From positions 1,488,001 through 1,552,000 of the forward strand of contig NZ_CP013189.1 of assembly GCF_001444425.1 (NCBI RefSeq): a stretch of DNA of 64,000 nt, written 5' to 3'. The notes below the pieces were generated by a model. It was not told where the DNA came from and made no database searches. It worked only from the letters and a program-made list of their open reading frames with translations. This document shows, piece after piece, positions 1 to 8,658 of the stretch. The position numbers were made by a program, and so were the translations under genes. This DNA comes from Pseudohongiella spirulinae. GTDB taxonomy: Bacteria > Pseudomonadota > Gammaproteobacteria > Pseudomonadales > Pseudohongiellaceae. Each line of letters begins with the position of its first letter. The stretch's first letter is position 1.

Positions 1-1
1 G

Positions 2-1459
2 CGTTACTACACTGTTCCCGGTAATCCGGCGGATGGTTTTGAACAGCCTGAGCTGGAAATGGCCGCTGAAACATGGACAGGCACATGGTGGGAGATGGGC
101 GGTGGCGGTACCGTCTGGGATTCCATGGCCTACGATCCTGAGTCCAATCTGCTGTATCTTGGGGTCGGTAACGGCTCGCCCTGGAATCAGTCGCTGCGAA
201 GCCCGGGCGGTGGGGATAATCTGTTCCTGTCCTCAATCGTCGCCATTAACCCAGATGACGGCAGTTATGTCTGGCACTATCAGACTACACCCGGTGAAAC
301 GTGGGACTATACAGCGACCCAGCAGATTATCGTCGCTGATGTGGAGTTTGGCGGTGAAACGCGTCGAGTGGTCATGCAGGCTCCCAAGAACGGTTTCTTC
401 TATGTGCTGGACGCTTTGACAGGAAGATTGCTGTCAGCAGAAAAATTTGTGCCAATGACATGGGCCACACACGTGGACCTGGAGACCGGTCGGCCAGTAG
501 AAATACCGGAAGCCCGTTACAACGATACGGGAGTTCCGATTATCGTACAGCCCGGTCCACTGGGTGGCCACAACTGGCATCCGATGTCTTACAGTCAAAA
601 TACCGGCCTTGTTTACCTGCCTGTTACCGAGAACTATATGGGTTATGTAGCACAGGAGAACTTCGAACGCTCCGAGCGCGGCTGGAATACCGGTACCGAT
701 ATGGCCGAAGGGGCACGCCTGGTAGCAGCTCTGGGGGCGCCGGATCGCGCTGCCTATTTGATGGCCTGGGATCCGATTGCTCAGCAGGAAGTGTGGCGCC
801 AGCCTCAGTTGATAGAAACCGCTGCGGCCGGTGTGTTAACGACCGCCGGTGGATTGGTGTTTCAGGGTAATGCAGCCGGAGAGTTTGTTGCCTATCGAGA
901 TAGCGATGGCGAACGTCTGTGGTCAGGTATTACGCAGTCACATACCGTAGCTGCCCCGATTACCTATGAACTGGACGGCGTGCAGTATGTTGCTCTGGTG
1001 ACCGGGTCTCGTGCCCTGCCTCAGGAAGGACCGGGCGCAATGGGTTCTACAACACGCGCATCAAGCAATAATTCACGTGTACTGGTTTACGCACTCAACG
1101 GTAGTCATCAGTTGCCTACGCGTGAAATCGTGGCAGATGAGCAAGAGTTGAATCCTCCGGCCCTGATCGCCAACAATGAAATGCTGGCACAGGGTGAGCA
1201 GACTTATGGGCGCTTCTGCAGTGTCTGCCATGGTGCCAATGCTGTCAGCGATGGGGCTGGTGTATTCCCTGATCTGCGTTATGCCGATCGGCTGCATGAT
1301 CTGGATGCCTGGAATGCCGTCGTGCTGGAAGGTGAACTGGCCAGCAGTGGCATGGTAGCCTTTGATGGACAACTGGAAGAGTCTGACTCAGAAGCCGTGC
1401 TGCAGTACGTGATTTCGCGGGCGATTGCGCTGGCTGATGAACTGCGGGCCCAGCAGTAA
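2..1459 (+). CDS. PQQ-dependent dehydrogenase with C-terminal cytochrome c domain (5' end missing)
   Basis: The open frame runs in from the left edge, so only the last 485 residues are present. It resembles quinohaemoprotein alcohol dehydrogenases, periplasmic enzymes that oxidise alcohols or similar substrates with PQQ and pass electrons to a haem c. Beta-propeller tryptophan-docking segments are visible, for example around GGGTVWDSMAYDPESNLLYL, WHYQTTPGETWDY and the GVLTTAGGLVFQGN stretch. Near the C-terminus CSVCH is a CxxCH haem c site, and SGMVAF about 50 residues later may supply the axial Met. The N-terminal half with its signal peptide and most PQQ ligands lies outside the window, so the substrate cannot be inferred. 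The ogt start codon follows the stop by two bases. Confidence 0.9.
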   Translation, partial: RYYTVPGNPADGFEQPELEMAAETWTGTWWEMGGGGTVWDSMAYDPESNLLYLGVGNGSPWNQSLRSPGGGDNLFLSSIVAINPDDGSYVWHYQTTPGETWDYTATQQIIVADVEFGGETRRVVMQAPKNGFFYVLDALTGRLLSAEKFVPMTWATHVDLETGRPVEIPEARYNDTGVPIIVQPGPLGGHNWHPMSYSQNTGLVYLPVTENYMGYVAQENFERSERGWNTGTDMAEGARLVAALGAPDRAAYLMAWDPIAQQEVWRQPQLIETAAAGVLTTAGGLVFQGNAAGEFVAYRDSDGERLWSGITQSHTVAAPITYELDGVQYVALVTGSRALPQEGPGAMGSTTRASSNNSRVLVYALNGSHQLPTREIVADEQELNPPALIANNEMLAQGEQTYGRFCSVCHGANAVSDGAGVFPDLRYADRLHDLDAWNAVVLEGELASSGMVAFDGQLEESDSEAVLQYVISRAIALADELRAQQ

Positions 1460-1461
1460 TC

Positions 1462-1959
1462 ATGTCTGTTGTTTACTACAGTGTGTATGAATCACCGGTT
1501 GGCAGCTTGCTGCTGGCCGGTGACGGCATGCAACTGTCATTAATCAGTTTCCCGGAGGGCAGGGCGTCAAGACAACCTGAGCCTGACTGGCTGAGACGTA
1601 ATGATGCATTCAAAAATGTCAAAATTCAGTTGAAGGCTTATTTTGGCGGGGAGTTGACCGAGTTTGATTTGCCCCTGGCGCCTCAGGGGACTGAGTTTCA
1701 GTTATTGGTCTGGAACGCGCTGAAAACTATTCCCTATGGTGAAACCCGCAGTTACGGCGATATTGCGGCCCAGGTGGGCCGACCCGATGCCAGCAGGGCA
1801 GTGGGCGCCGCGAATGGCCAAAACCCCATACCGATAGTCATACCCTGTCACCGGGTGATTGGCCGTGATGGTTCCCTGACCGGCTTCGGTGGAGGACTGG
1901 CCTGTAAACAACACTTGCTGGCTCTGGAGCAGCAAAGTCTGCCATTCTCACTCAGCTGA
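1462..1959 (+). CDS. ogt: Methylated-DNA--protein-cysteine S-methyltransferase
   Basis: A 165-residue suicide enzyme that moves alkyl groups from O6-alkylguanine in DNA to its own cysteine. The family signature IPCHRVIG is present, with Cys129 as the acceptor, and the preceding SRAVGAANGQNP segment matches the DNA-binding helix and Asn hinge. The length fits the Ogt/AGT class without an Ada regulatory domain. It starts two bases after the PQQ dehydrogenase stop, so the two are probably co-transcribed. Its last 12 bases overlap the end of the convergent diguanylate cyclase gene. Confidence 0.95.
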   Translation: MSVVYYSVYESPVGSLLLAGDGMQLSLISFPEGRASRQPEPDWLRRNDAFKNVKIQLKAYFGGELTEFDLPLAPQGTEFQLLVWNALKTIPYGETRSYGDIAAQVGRPDASRAVGAANGQNPIPIVIPCHRVIGRDGSLTGFGGGLACKQHLLALEQQSLPFSLS

Positions 1960-2937
1960 ATCACCTGCTACGCTGACCCTGTTGCGACCAGCTGCTTTGG
2001 ACTGATACAGAGCATTGTCGCTGGCTTCGATCCAATCCTGATGAGTGTTCATGTCTGCCTGTAAAGCGCTGATTCCGATACTGATGGACAATGCCAGCGA
2101 CTCACCGTCCCAGATAACGTCAGATGTCGCTATTTTAAGGCGCAGGCGTTCCGCAAAAATCTTCGCCTGTTCTACCGTTGTTTCAGGCAGGATAATGCCA
2201 AATTCCTCGCCGCCATAGCGACCTGCCGTGTCTGTGGCCCGGCGAAATTTTTGCAGCAATTGTCCAACCATGCGCAAGGCCTGGTCGCCGGCCTGGTGTC
2301 CATGGGTATCGTTGAATGTCTTGAAATGGTCTATGTCCAGCAGAATCAGTGATGCCGGACGACCACTTCTTTGGCTACGCTGGAACTCCAGCTTCAGACA
2401 CTCCTCCCAATAAGCACGGTTATAGAGCTTGGTCAGACCGTCTGTGCGGCTGACAAGTCGTAACGATTCATTAGCAGACTCCAGTTCCTTTTTTCGCGTC
2501 GCAATCTCGGTGACGTCATACACCAACAGGCAGACCTGATTTACAGTCTTGTCGAGGCCGTGAAGCGGGATAAACGTAATATTCTGATACATCTTCGCCG
2601 AGTGGCCCGTCATGGGTCGGGTGCTTTTGAAGTTGAATAACCGTGGGTGTTCCTCCCAGGTGCAGAAAGTCCGGCTCTGGAGTTTGAAAACTGATTCAAT
2701 CTTGCGTTTCAGCCAGGCCTGGGGCAAATCCGGGAATAGCTCAAACAGATTTCGATTGCGGGCATCACTGGTCGAAATGCCACTGTGGTTTTCCATAAAG
2801 CTGTTCCATAGCTGGATATTATGATCGCGATCCAGCAGGATCAGGCCGTTGTCCAGAGTCTGCAATAATTGCATGATCAGATGCAGGCGTTGCATGCCAT
2901 CGGCCGGATTGTCGGTTATCGAATCAATATCTGGCAT
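1948..2937 (-). CDS. PAS-GGDEF diguanylate cyclase
   Basis: Predicted to make cyclic di-GMP from two GTP. The protein has 329 residues: a PAS-like sensor at about 20-145, a short helical linker, and a GGDEF domain at about 165-325. The active-site motif is GGEEF (242-246), and an RxxD inhibitory site (RATD) sits five residues before it, so both catalysis and product feedback look intact. I chose the ATG at 2937, eight bases after the stop of the response regulator gene. A longer frame from 3030 would overlap that gene by 85 bases and adds only low-complexity residues. The two genes almost certainly form one transcript, which suggests that the regulator and the cyclase act in one signalling path. 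Confidence 0.9.
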   Translation of the reverse strand: MPDIDSITDNPADGMQRLHLIMQLLQTLDNGLILLDRDHNIQLWNSFMENHSGISTSDARNRNLFELFPDLPQAWLKRKIESVFKLQSRTFCTWEEHPRLFNFKSTRPMTGHSAKMYQNITFIPLHGLDKTVNQVCLLVYDVTEIATRKKELESANESLRLVSRTDGLTKLYNRAYWEECLKLEFQRSQRSGRPASLILLDIDHFKTFNDTHGHQAGDQALRMVGQLLQKFRRATDTAGRYGGEEFGIILPETTVEQAKIFAERLRLKIATSDVIWDGESLALSISIGISALQADMNTHQDWIEASDNALYQSKAAGRNRVSVAGDSAE

Positions 2938-2945
2938 GAGAGGCC

Positions 2946-3959
2946 TCAGTCTTTGCCGGTGTTTATCAGTTCCACACGTGATCGTAGTGCCGGAACTGAA
3001 TCTTCGGTCAGGACCAGCAACAAATGGCAATCAAAAGCAGGATTTTGCAGATAATAGGTAATATTGACAGCCAGTACAGTCTGGTTGTTGTTGTCGCAGT
3101 CGAGCAATTCATTACATCGTTGATGATGACCCAGAATGGCCGGGTAGCTGTGGTTGAAGTCGATATCCAGTTGTTGGCTGATGCCTTTGAGACAAGAGCC
3201 GACCAGTAACTCTGACAGGTCAGTCAGAATCCCGGCATGTGAGTCGGCGCCAGCGGGCAAATCGAAGGCGACCAGTTGTTTGAGGTCCATGATATGCGAT
3301 GACTCGAGCAGAACAATGCCCTCGCCGGCAATGCCGTTGCCGCTGAAGCCGTGAGATACCGCGCTCAGATGATCACCTTCAGCATAGGCAAGATGGTGAT
3401 CAATTTCGCTGTACGAGGTCATAAAGACCTCCGGCACAGGTAATTGAATAAACGTGCCCAGTAATTCGCCGAGGTGACTGCCGGCCTGTCCCATGGCTAC
3501 GTTGATAACCTCTCGGAAGGACTCCAGAAAATCCAGCCCTTCTTCTTCAAACACATCATATGGGCGGGTCTGGACGGATTTGGGGCGCTGAGGATCATAG
3601 ATGCCATAGCGTTGCAAAATGTCGGTGACCTGTTCGCGGGACACCGGTTTGCGGATGAAATCCAGTGCGCCTTTTGACATCACTCGTTGTCTGGCTTCAG
3701 CCTGAACGTCGCCAGAAACTACCAGCACCATGGTTGGCAGGTCTTCGGTGCGGATAATGTCCAGCACCTCATACCCATTCATGACCGGCATATTCAAATC
3801 AAGAAACAGCAAATCGGCCTTGCCCTGTCTGATCAGGTCAATGGCTTCCGCACCATTTTCAGCAAAGTACAGATCAACATCCCAGTTTTCCGGCAATGAG
3901 CGCGCCATCTGGCGGCGCGCGAGACGCGAGTCGTCGCAAATTAAAACGGGTAGGGTCAT
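2946..3959 (-). CDS. Response regulator with CheC/CheX-like C-terminal domain
   Basis: A 337-residue protein. Residues 1-118 are a receiver domain with the acidic pair Asp9/Asp10, phospho-acceptor Asp54 (FLDLNMP), Ser82 and Lys104 (RKP). Residues from about 140 to 330 resemble the CheC/CheX/FliY phosphatase fold: the helix around Glu150-Asn153 (SFREVINVAMGQAGSHL) carries the E-x-x-N signature used to dephosphorylate CheY-P. A second similar helix (SELLVGSCLKG, Glu250) has Val where Asn is expected, so only one site looks active. The output may be a phosphatase for its own or another receiver domain. The cyclase gene follows directly. No histidine kinase is visible nearby. Confidence 0.85.
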   Translation of the reverse strand: MTLPVLICDDSRLARRQMARSLPENWDVDLYFAENGAEAIDLIRQGKADLLFLDLNMPVMNGYEVLDIIRTEDLPTMVLVVSGDVQAEARQRVMSKGALDFIRKPVSREQVTDILQRYGIYDPQRPKSVQTRPYDVFEEEGLDFLESFREVINVAMGQAGSHLGELLGTFIQLPVPEVFMTSYSEIDHHLAYAEGDHLSAVSHGFSGNGIAGEGIVLLESSHIMDLKQLVAFDLPAGADSHAGILTDLSELLVGSCLKGISQQLDIDFNHSYPAILGHHQRCNELLDCDNNNQTVLAVNITYYLQNPAFDCHLLLVLTEDSVPALRSRVELINTGKD

Positions 3960-4045
3960 ACGCTTCGCTCATCCATGGCTGAAAGACAGCATACTGTAAC
4001 ACATCGTGACAATTGCAGCAGCAGACAGCGATGCAAAACAGTGAG

Positions 4046-4051
4046 TATACT
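4046..4051 (+). promoter_or_regulatory. Possible -10 element for the MATE exporter gene
   Basis: TATACT lies 37 bases before the ATG at 4088, in the divergent gap between the response regulator and the exporter. No good -35 was found at 16-18 bp. If real, transcription would begin near 4058, which rules out the upstream ATG at 4013 as the start codon. Confidence 0.35.
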
Positions 4052-4087
4052 GCGCTCCCCGCGATCACCTCACAACAAGATGCAATT

Positions 4088-5488
4088 ATGTTTGCCAAAA
4101 TAAAAACCAGTCTGCAGCTGTTTCGTCAGGCATTGGTTGGCAGTGCGACAATAAATTACACCCAGGGCTCCATAGGCCGGGCGACTTTTCTGTTGTCCGT
4201 GCCGATGATTCTGGAAATGGCGATGGAGTCGGTATTTGCAATTGTCGATATATTTTTTGTTGCAGGTCTCGGTGCCGAAGCGGTTGCCACGGTAGGTCTG
4301 ACCGAAGCGGTTATCTCATTGCTATATGCGGTAGCCATCGGTCTGAGTATGGCGGCTACAGCGCTGGTTGCCCGGCGCATCGGCGAGCAGAATCCGGCGG
4401 CTGCGGCGATAGCGGCAGGGCAGGCGTTATGGCTGGGTCTGATAGTATCACTGCTGGTCGGTGTGGCAGGGTTCTTGTTTGCTGAGCGCATTCTACTGCT
4501 GATGGGAGCATCGCAGAGTGTTGTTGACACCGGAGCGGGATACACCCGCATTATGTTCAGTGGTGCATTTACCATTGTTTTTTTGTTTCTGAACAATGCC
4601 ATATTCAGAGGTGCGGGTGATGCAAGCATCGCCATGCGCGCTTTGATTATCGCCAATGGCATCAATATCGTGCTGGATCCATGCCTGATTTACGGCTGGG
4701 GACCGTTTCCGGAAATGGGCATAACAGGCGCAGCCGTGGCAACGAATATTGGTCGTGGTGCCGGTATTGCCTATCAGGTCTATTATCTGTGTGCGAATAA
4801 CCGTCGAATTCAGCTTAAATTGAAAGACTTGGTGCTGCGTCTGGCCACAGTATGGCAGTTATGCCGGATTTCAGTGGGTGGTATTGCACAGTACCTGATT
4901 GCCACGGCCAGTTGGGTGTTTCTGATGCGGTTGGTCTCGATGCACAGCGCTGAGGCTGTTGCCGGATATACCATCGCCATTCGGGTGATTCTGTTTGTTA
5001 TCCTGCCATCGTGGGGATTGAGTAACGCAGTGGCGACACTGGTTGGTCAGAATCTGGGTGCCGGGCAGCCACAAAGAGCCGAAGACACAGTCTGGCAGGT
5101 GGCCCGGTACAACCTGTTTTATATGGGGACAGTGGCGCTGTTGCTGATTGCTTTTCCTGCCTGGGTAATGAGTTTTTTCAGTGAGGATCCTCTGGTCATC
5201 AGTAACGGGGTTCAAAGCCTGCGCATTCTCAGCTATGGGTTTGTGTTTCTCGCTATCGGATCGGTAGTCACGCAGGCTTTCAACGGTGCCGGTGATACGA
5301 TGACGCCGACCTGGATGAATATACTGGCTTTTTGGGTGTTACAGATTCCGTTGGCCTGGACCTTGTCCGGGTTCATGGGTTGGGGGCCTGAGGGTGTATA
5401 CTGGTCCGTCTTTATTGCTGATGCAGCCATGAGCCTGTTGGCAACACTGGTGTTTTTACGCGGTGGCTGGAAGCTGCGCTATGTCTAG
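4088..5488 (+). CDS. MATE family multidrug/toxin exporter
   Basis: An inner-membrane transporter of 466 residues with about 12 hydrophobic segments, in the NorM/DinF-type multidrug and toxic compound extrusion family, which is driven by Na+ or H+. The two halves are related, as in the family. Typical motifs include LSVPMILEMAMESVFAIVD at the first helix, FRGAGDA in the first half and the matching FNGAGDTMTPTWMN in the second. I prefer the ATG at 4088: it puts the first membrane helix at the usual distance, and a candidate -10 lies downstream of the alternative start at 4013. The substrate is unknown. The gene stands alone, with an XdhC-family gene 30 bases behind it. Confidence 0.9.
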   Translation: MFAKIKTSLQLFRQALVGSATINYTQGSIGRATFLLSVPMILEMAMESVFAIVDIFFVAGLGAEAVATVGLTEAVISLLYAVAIGLSMAATALVARRIGEQNPAAAAIAAGQALWLGLIVSLLVGVAGFLFAERILLLMGASQSVVDTGAGYTRIMFSGAFTIVFLFLNNAIFRGAGDASIAMRALIIANGINIVLDPCLIYGWGPFPEMGITGAAVATNIGRGAGIAYQVYYLCANNRRIQLKLKDLVLRLATVWQLCRISVGGIAQYLIATASWVFLMRLVSMHSAEAVAGYTIAIRVILFVILPSWGLSNAVATLVGQNLGAGQPQRAEDTVWQVARYNLFYMGTVALLLIAFPAWVMSFFSEDPLVISNGVQSLRILSYGFVFLAIGSVVTQAFNGAGDTMTPTWMNILAFWVLQIPLAWTLSGFMGWGPEGVYWSVFIADAAMSLLATLVFLRGGWKLRYV

Positions 5489-5518
5489 AGTCTTGTATAC
5501 AGGAAAACTGAATTAACT

Positions 5519-6487
5519 ATGCTGAGCAGTCAACATCATATAATCAATCGTGTGGCGCAGTGGTTGCGTGAGGATAAAACCGTCTGGTTGTGTACCATAT
5601 TAAAAACCTGGGGATCGTCACCACGCCCTGAGGGTGCCATGATGGCCTGTACGCTCGACGGCGAGCTGATTGGTTCCATTTCCGGCGGTTGCATCGAGGA
5701 GGATTTCCTGCAGCAGCTGCGCGATGGCAGCCTGAAAGAGCGTTACCTTGATGATCGCAGGCCATTTATTGTGCACTATGGTGTCTCTGCCGAGGAGCAG
5801 GCCCGCCTGCGTCTGCCTTGTGGTGGACAATTACATGTGCTTGTTGAGTATCTGGAACCGCATGAAGCCAATCGGGCTGTATTTAATGAAATTGATTCGG
5901 CCCTGAATAATCATCAGCGTATCAGTCGACTTGTTGACCTGCACAGCGGCCGGGTCAGTACCCGTGAACAATCTTCTGACGATGCCGTCGTTTTTGATGA
6001 CAAGACCATGCTGCACAGCCTGAGTCCGCGTTATAAATTATTGTTGCTGGGGGCAGGCGACGTGGCACGTCATGTGGCCGAGCTGGCGCTGGCGATGGAT
6101 TACGAAGTGACTTTGTGTGACCCGCGCCCCTCTTATCTGGATAACTGGCAGGTCGATGGCGTGAAAACATCGCCGGATCTGCCCGATGATCTGGTACGTG
6201 ATCAGTTCAGTGACGCTTACAGCGGGATAGTGGCTCTGGCACACGATCCCCGTGTGGACGATATGGCGTTGATGGAGGCGCTTCAGACACCGGCATTCTA
6301 TGTTGGTGCAATGGGCTCGGATCGGACGTCGGCCAGCCGCCGCCAGCGACTTCCTGAATTGGGATTGAACGAGGAGCAGATCAGCCGGCTGCATGCGCCC
6401 ATCGGTTTACAGATAGGCAGCAAAACACCGGCTGAGATTGCGATTTCCATACTGGCGGAAATTACCGCCGTGCGACATCAGTCCTGA
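5519..6487 (+). CDS. XdhC/CoxI family protein
   Basis: A 322-residue protein of the XdhC/CoxI family, whose studied members bind molybdenum cofactor and help sulfurate and insert it into xanthine dehydrogenase-type enzymes. The N-terminal XdhC/CoxI domain shows [11 protein letters not shown] and LPCGGQLHV, and the C-terminal Rossmann-like XdhC domain shows [16 protein letters not shown] and FYVGAMGS. No xanthine or aldehyde oxidase subunit is encoded in this window. The only other molybdenum-cofactor-like gene is the MocA-type gene near 23000. The 3' end overlaps the convergent ppa gene by 10 bases. The link to a particular molybdoenzyme is inference. Confidence 0.88.
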   Translation: MLSSQHHIINRVAQWLREDKTVWLCTILKTWGSSPRPEGAMMACTLDGELIGSISGGCIEEDFLQQLRDGSLKERYLDDRRPFIVHYGVSAEEQARLRLPCGGQLHVLVEYLEPHEANRAVFNEIDSALNNHQRISRLVDLHSGRVSTREQSSDDAVVFDDKTMLHSLSPRYKLLLLGAGDVARHVAELALAMDYEVTLCDPRPSYLDNWQVDGVKTSPDLPDDLVRDQFSDAYSGIVALAHDPRVDDMALMEALQTPAFYVGAMGSDRTSASRRQRLPELGLNEEQISRLHAPIGLQIGSKTPAEIAISILAEITAVRHQS

Positions 6488-7098
6488 GGCAGGTCGCCGT
6501 AGTCGTCCTGATAGTCAGCCATGGATGCTTCAATGACCTGAGCGGCCCGCTGGAAACCGTAAGCTTCGCCGATAGTGACCTTGTTGGCTTTGCCGGGCAC
6601 CATTTTGTAGGTCTGGAAGTAGTGCGCAATGCGGTGAATCATGATCGGTGGCAGTTCACTGATTTCGTTTACGTGACCGAAGGCCGGATCGTCAACCAGT
6701 ACAGCGATAATCTTGTCATCGGCTTCACCGCCGTCGTTCATCGGCAGACCGCCGACGACTTTGGCTTTCAGCAGAATTTCTGTGCGGTCTATGGCGCGTT
6801 CACTGATGACACAAATATCCAGGGGGTCCCCGTCGCCACATTCAGAACCTGGCATCAGGTCGCGCACCCGGTTGCCACAATAAGTGCGCGGGATAAAACC
6901 GTACAATGTGGGCTGCTGAGCGGATGTGGGCTGCGGTCGGTCGATGCACAAATAACCACTATCCTTGTCGATTTCGTACTTCATCTGATCAAAGGGGCTT
7001 ATTTCAATATAGGCGGTGACGATTCTGGGTACATCGGGCCCGACGGCCAGGCCATGCCATGGGTGTGGACGCCAGCGTGAAAAATTACTTGTGCTCAT
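6478..7098 (-). CDS. ppa: Inorganic pyrophosphatase (family I)
   Basis: A soluble cytoplasmic enzyme that hydrolyses pyrophosphate and so pulls biosynthetic reactions forward. The family I signature DGDPLDICV is at residues 89-97, with the three metal-binding aspartates Asp89, Asp91 and Asp94. At 206 residues it is about 30 longer than the E. coli enzyme, mainly at the N-terminus ([14 protein letters not shown]), where the usual start of the fold is still recognisable. The gene lies downstream of the amidase gene on the same strand, with its own likely promoter in the 76-base gap. Confidence 0.95.
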   Translation of the reverse strand: MSTSNFSRWRPHPWHGLAVGPDVPRIVTAYIEISPFDQMKYEIDKDSGYLCIDRPQPTSAQQPTLYGFIPRTYCGNRVRDLMPGSECGDGDPLDICVISERAIDRTEILLKAKVVGGLPMNDGGEADDKIIAVLVDDPAFGHVNEISELPPIMIHRIAHYFQTYKMVPGKANKVTIGEAYGFQRAAQVIEASMADYQDDYGDLPQD

Positions 7099-7156
7099 AT
7101 TGGATCAGCTTCCTGTGGTAGATAGTCAGAGTGTATGCCGGGTTGAAAAGGCGCGC

Positions 7157-7162
7157 ATTATA
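7157..7162 (-). promoter_or_regulatory. Extended -10 promoter element of ppa
   Basis: On the minus strand the sequence reads TGTTATAATGCGCGCC: a perfect TATAAT with a TGn extension and a GC-rich discriminator. It sits 58 bases upstream of the ppa start. The -35 is poor, as is usual for extended -10 promoters. Confidence 0.55.
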
Positions 7163-7174
7163 ACAAGGCAATGC

Positions 7175-8596
7175 TCAGCTTGCAGCTACCGCCACCAACT
7201 CCGGTGTCAGGCTGTTTGCCAGTTGTAGCAGCTGCAGGTCTTGCCCCCAGGCGGCGCTGAACATTACCCCGATAGGCAACCCCGATTCCGATTTATGCAA
7301 GGGCAAACTGATGCTCGGTTGTCCGGTGCCGTTAAACAGAGCTGTAAATGGGCTGTAGGCCGCATAGCGCCGGGCATACTCACGGATATCCGGAGAGTTC
7401 ATATCCAGCCAGCCCAGCTCGACAGGCGGTTGTGTAAGCACCGGAGATAGAATCAGGTTGTACTGCTGATGAAAAGCTGCCATCTGACGCTCTGTGCGTT
7501 TCAGTACATCAAGTGCCTGCAGATAGTCCATAGCACTGCTCTTAAACCCGCGTGTCGCCATCCGTCTGGCTGACTCGGACAAGTTTGCCTGATCCAGTTC
7601 CAGTTCCTGCTGCTCCAGCCCGGGACGGACAATCTGCGCCACATGGATGCCGATAAGGGTCGACATAGCCTGCCCGATTTCCTGGTAATTGATAGGCAGC
7701 GTGACAGGCTCCACATGGTGGCCCAGCGACTCACATTGCCTGGCTGCCAGCTCTGCTGCCTGCAGACAGTCAGGATGTAACGGGCTGCCATCCGGAGATT
7801 GTGTCTGGAAGGCAATTTTCAGTGGTCCGGTTGCCCGCTCATAGTGATCGAAAAACGGAGTGTCTGCAGCAGGCAGCGCAAACAGGTCTGCTCTGTCCAG
7901 TTTCAGCAAGTCCAGAAATGCGGCTGAGTCGCGCACACTGCGTGTCACGACGTGGCTGACACTCATGCCGCTCCAGGCGCTGCCCATATCCGGCTCTACC
8001 ACGGTCAGGCCACGGCTGGGTTTAAGTCCGATCAGTCCGCAGCATGCGGCCGGTACGCGGATGGATCCGCCCCCGTCACTGGCGTCGGCAGCGGGTACGA
8101 TGCCCGCGGCAACAGCGGCGGCCGCGCCACCACTGGAGCCGCCCGCGGAATGGCCGTGGCTGTGTGGATTTTTGCAGGGACCAAACAGCGAATGTTCGGT
8201 GCTTATCGTCAGGCACAATTCAGGCGTATTGGTGCTTCCAAAGGGCACCAGCCCGCCGCTGCGATAACGCTGTACAACACGGCTGTCTGTCTCACTGATC
8301 TGCTTACGGTACAGTGTCATACTGCGGGTATGCGGCCAGCCGGCGACGGCATTGACCTCCTTGATCAGGAAGGGCACACCCGTCAATCGTCCATGTTCAT
8401 CATCTTTGTCCAGTCGCCGGGCAGTCTTCAGCGCTGCTTCATCATCCCGGTAAACAATAGCGTTTAATGCCGGATTCAATTTGTCAGCAAGTTGCAGGGC
8501 CGATTGCAACAGTTCAACGGCGGAGACTTGAGAACTGGCTCTCAACTCGGCCAGTCCGACGGCATCGTGTTTCTGGAATTCTTCGGCATTCAACAT
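7175..8596 (-). CDS. Amidase (amidase signature family)
   Basis: A 473-residue hydrolase of the amidase signature family, which cleaves amide bonds with a Ser-cisSer-Lys triad. The likely triad is Lys79 (PFLIKEVN), Ser154 in GGSSGG and Ser178 in DGGGSIRVP. There is no signal peptide, so it should be cytoplasmic. GatA is unlikely because no gatB or gatC is nearby and the C-terminal half differs from GatA. The substrate is unknown; possibilities include aliphatic or aryl amides and 6-aminohexanoate-type cyclic amides. It lies between a GGDEF gene (62-base gap) and ppa on the same strand. Confidence 0.9.
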   Translation of the reverse strand: MLNAEEFQKHDAVGLAELRASSQVSAVELLQSALQLADKLNPALNAIVYRDDEAALKTARRLDKDDEHGRLTGVPFLIKEVNAVAGWPHTRSMTLYRKQISETDSRVVQRYRSGGLVPFGSTNTPELCLTISTEHSLFGPCKNPHSHGHSAGGSSGGAAAAVAAGIVPAADASDGGGSIRVPAACCGLIGLKPSRGLTVVEPDMGSAWSGMSVSHVVTRSVRDSAAFLDLLKLDRADLFALPAADTPFFDHYERATGPLKIAFQTQSPDGSPLHPDCLQAAELAARQCESLGHHVEPVTLPINYQEIGQAMSTLIGIHVAQIVRPGLEQQELELDQANLSESARRMATRGFKSSAMDYLQALDVLKRTERQMAAFHQQYNLILSPVLTQPPVELGWLDMNSPDIREYARRYAAYSPFTALFNGTGQPSISLPLHKSESGLPIGVMFSAAWGQDLQLLQLANSLTPELVAVAAS

Positions 8597-8658
8597 GTCT
8601 GGTTCCTTACGTCAGTGTCCTTTTCAAGTGCAGTACATCGTTGGGTTTTCTTCCCGCG

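Noticed and set aside
2946-3030. Long N-terminal extension of the PAS-GGDEF protein
   Set aside because: It would overlap the response regulator gene by 85 bases and has no family similarity; the ATG at 2937 is well placed.
4013-4087. Upstream start for the MATE exporter
   Set aside because: The extra 25 residues are polar and not family-like, and the candidate -10 at 4046 lies downstream of that ATG.
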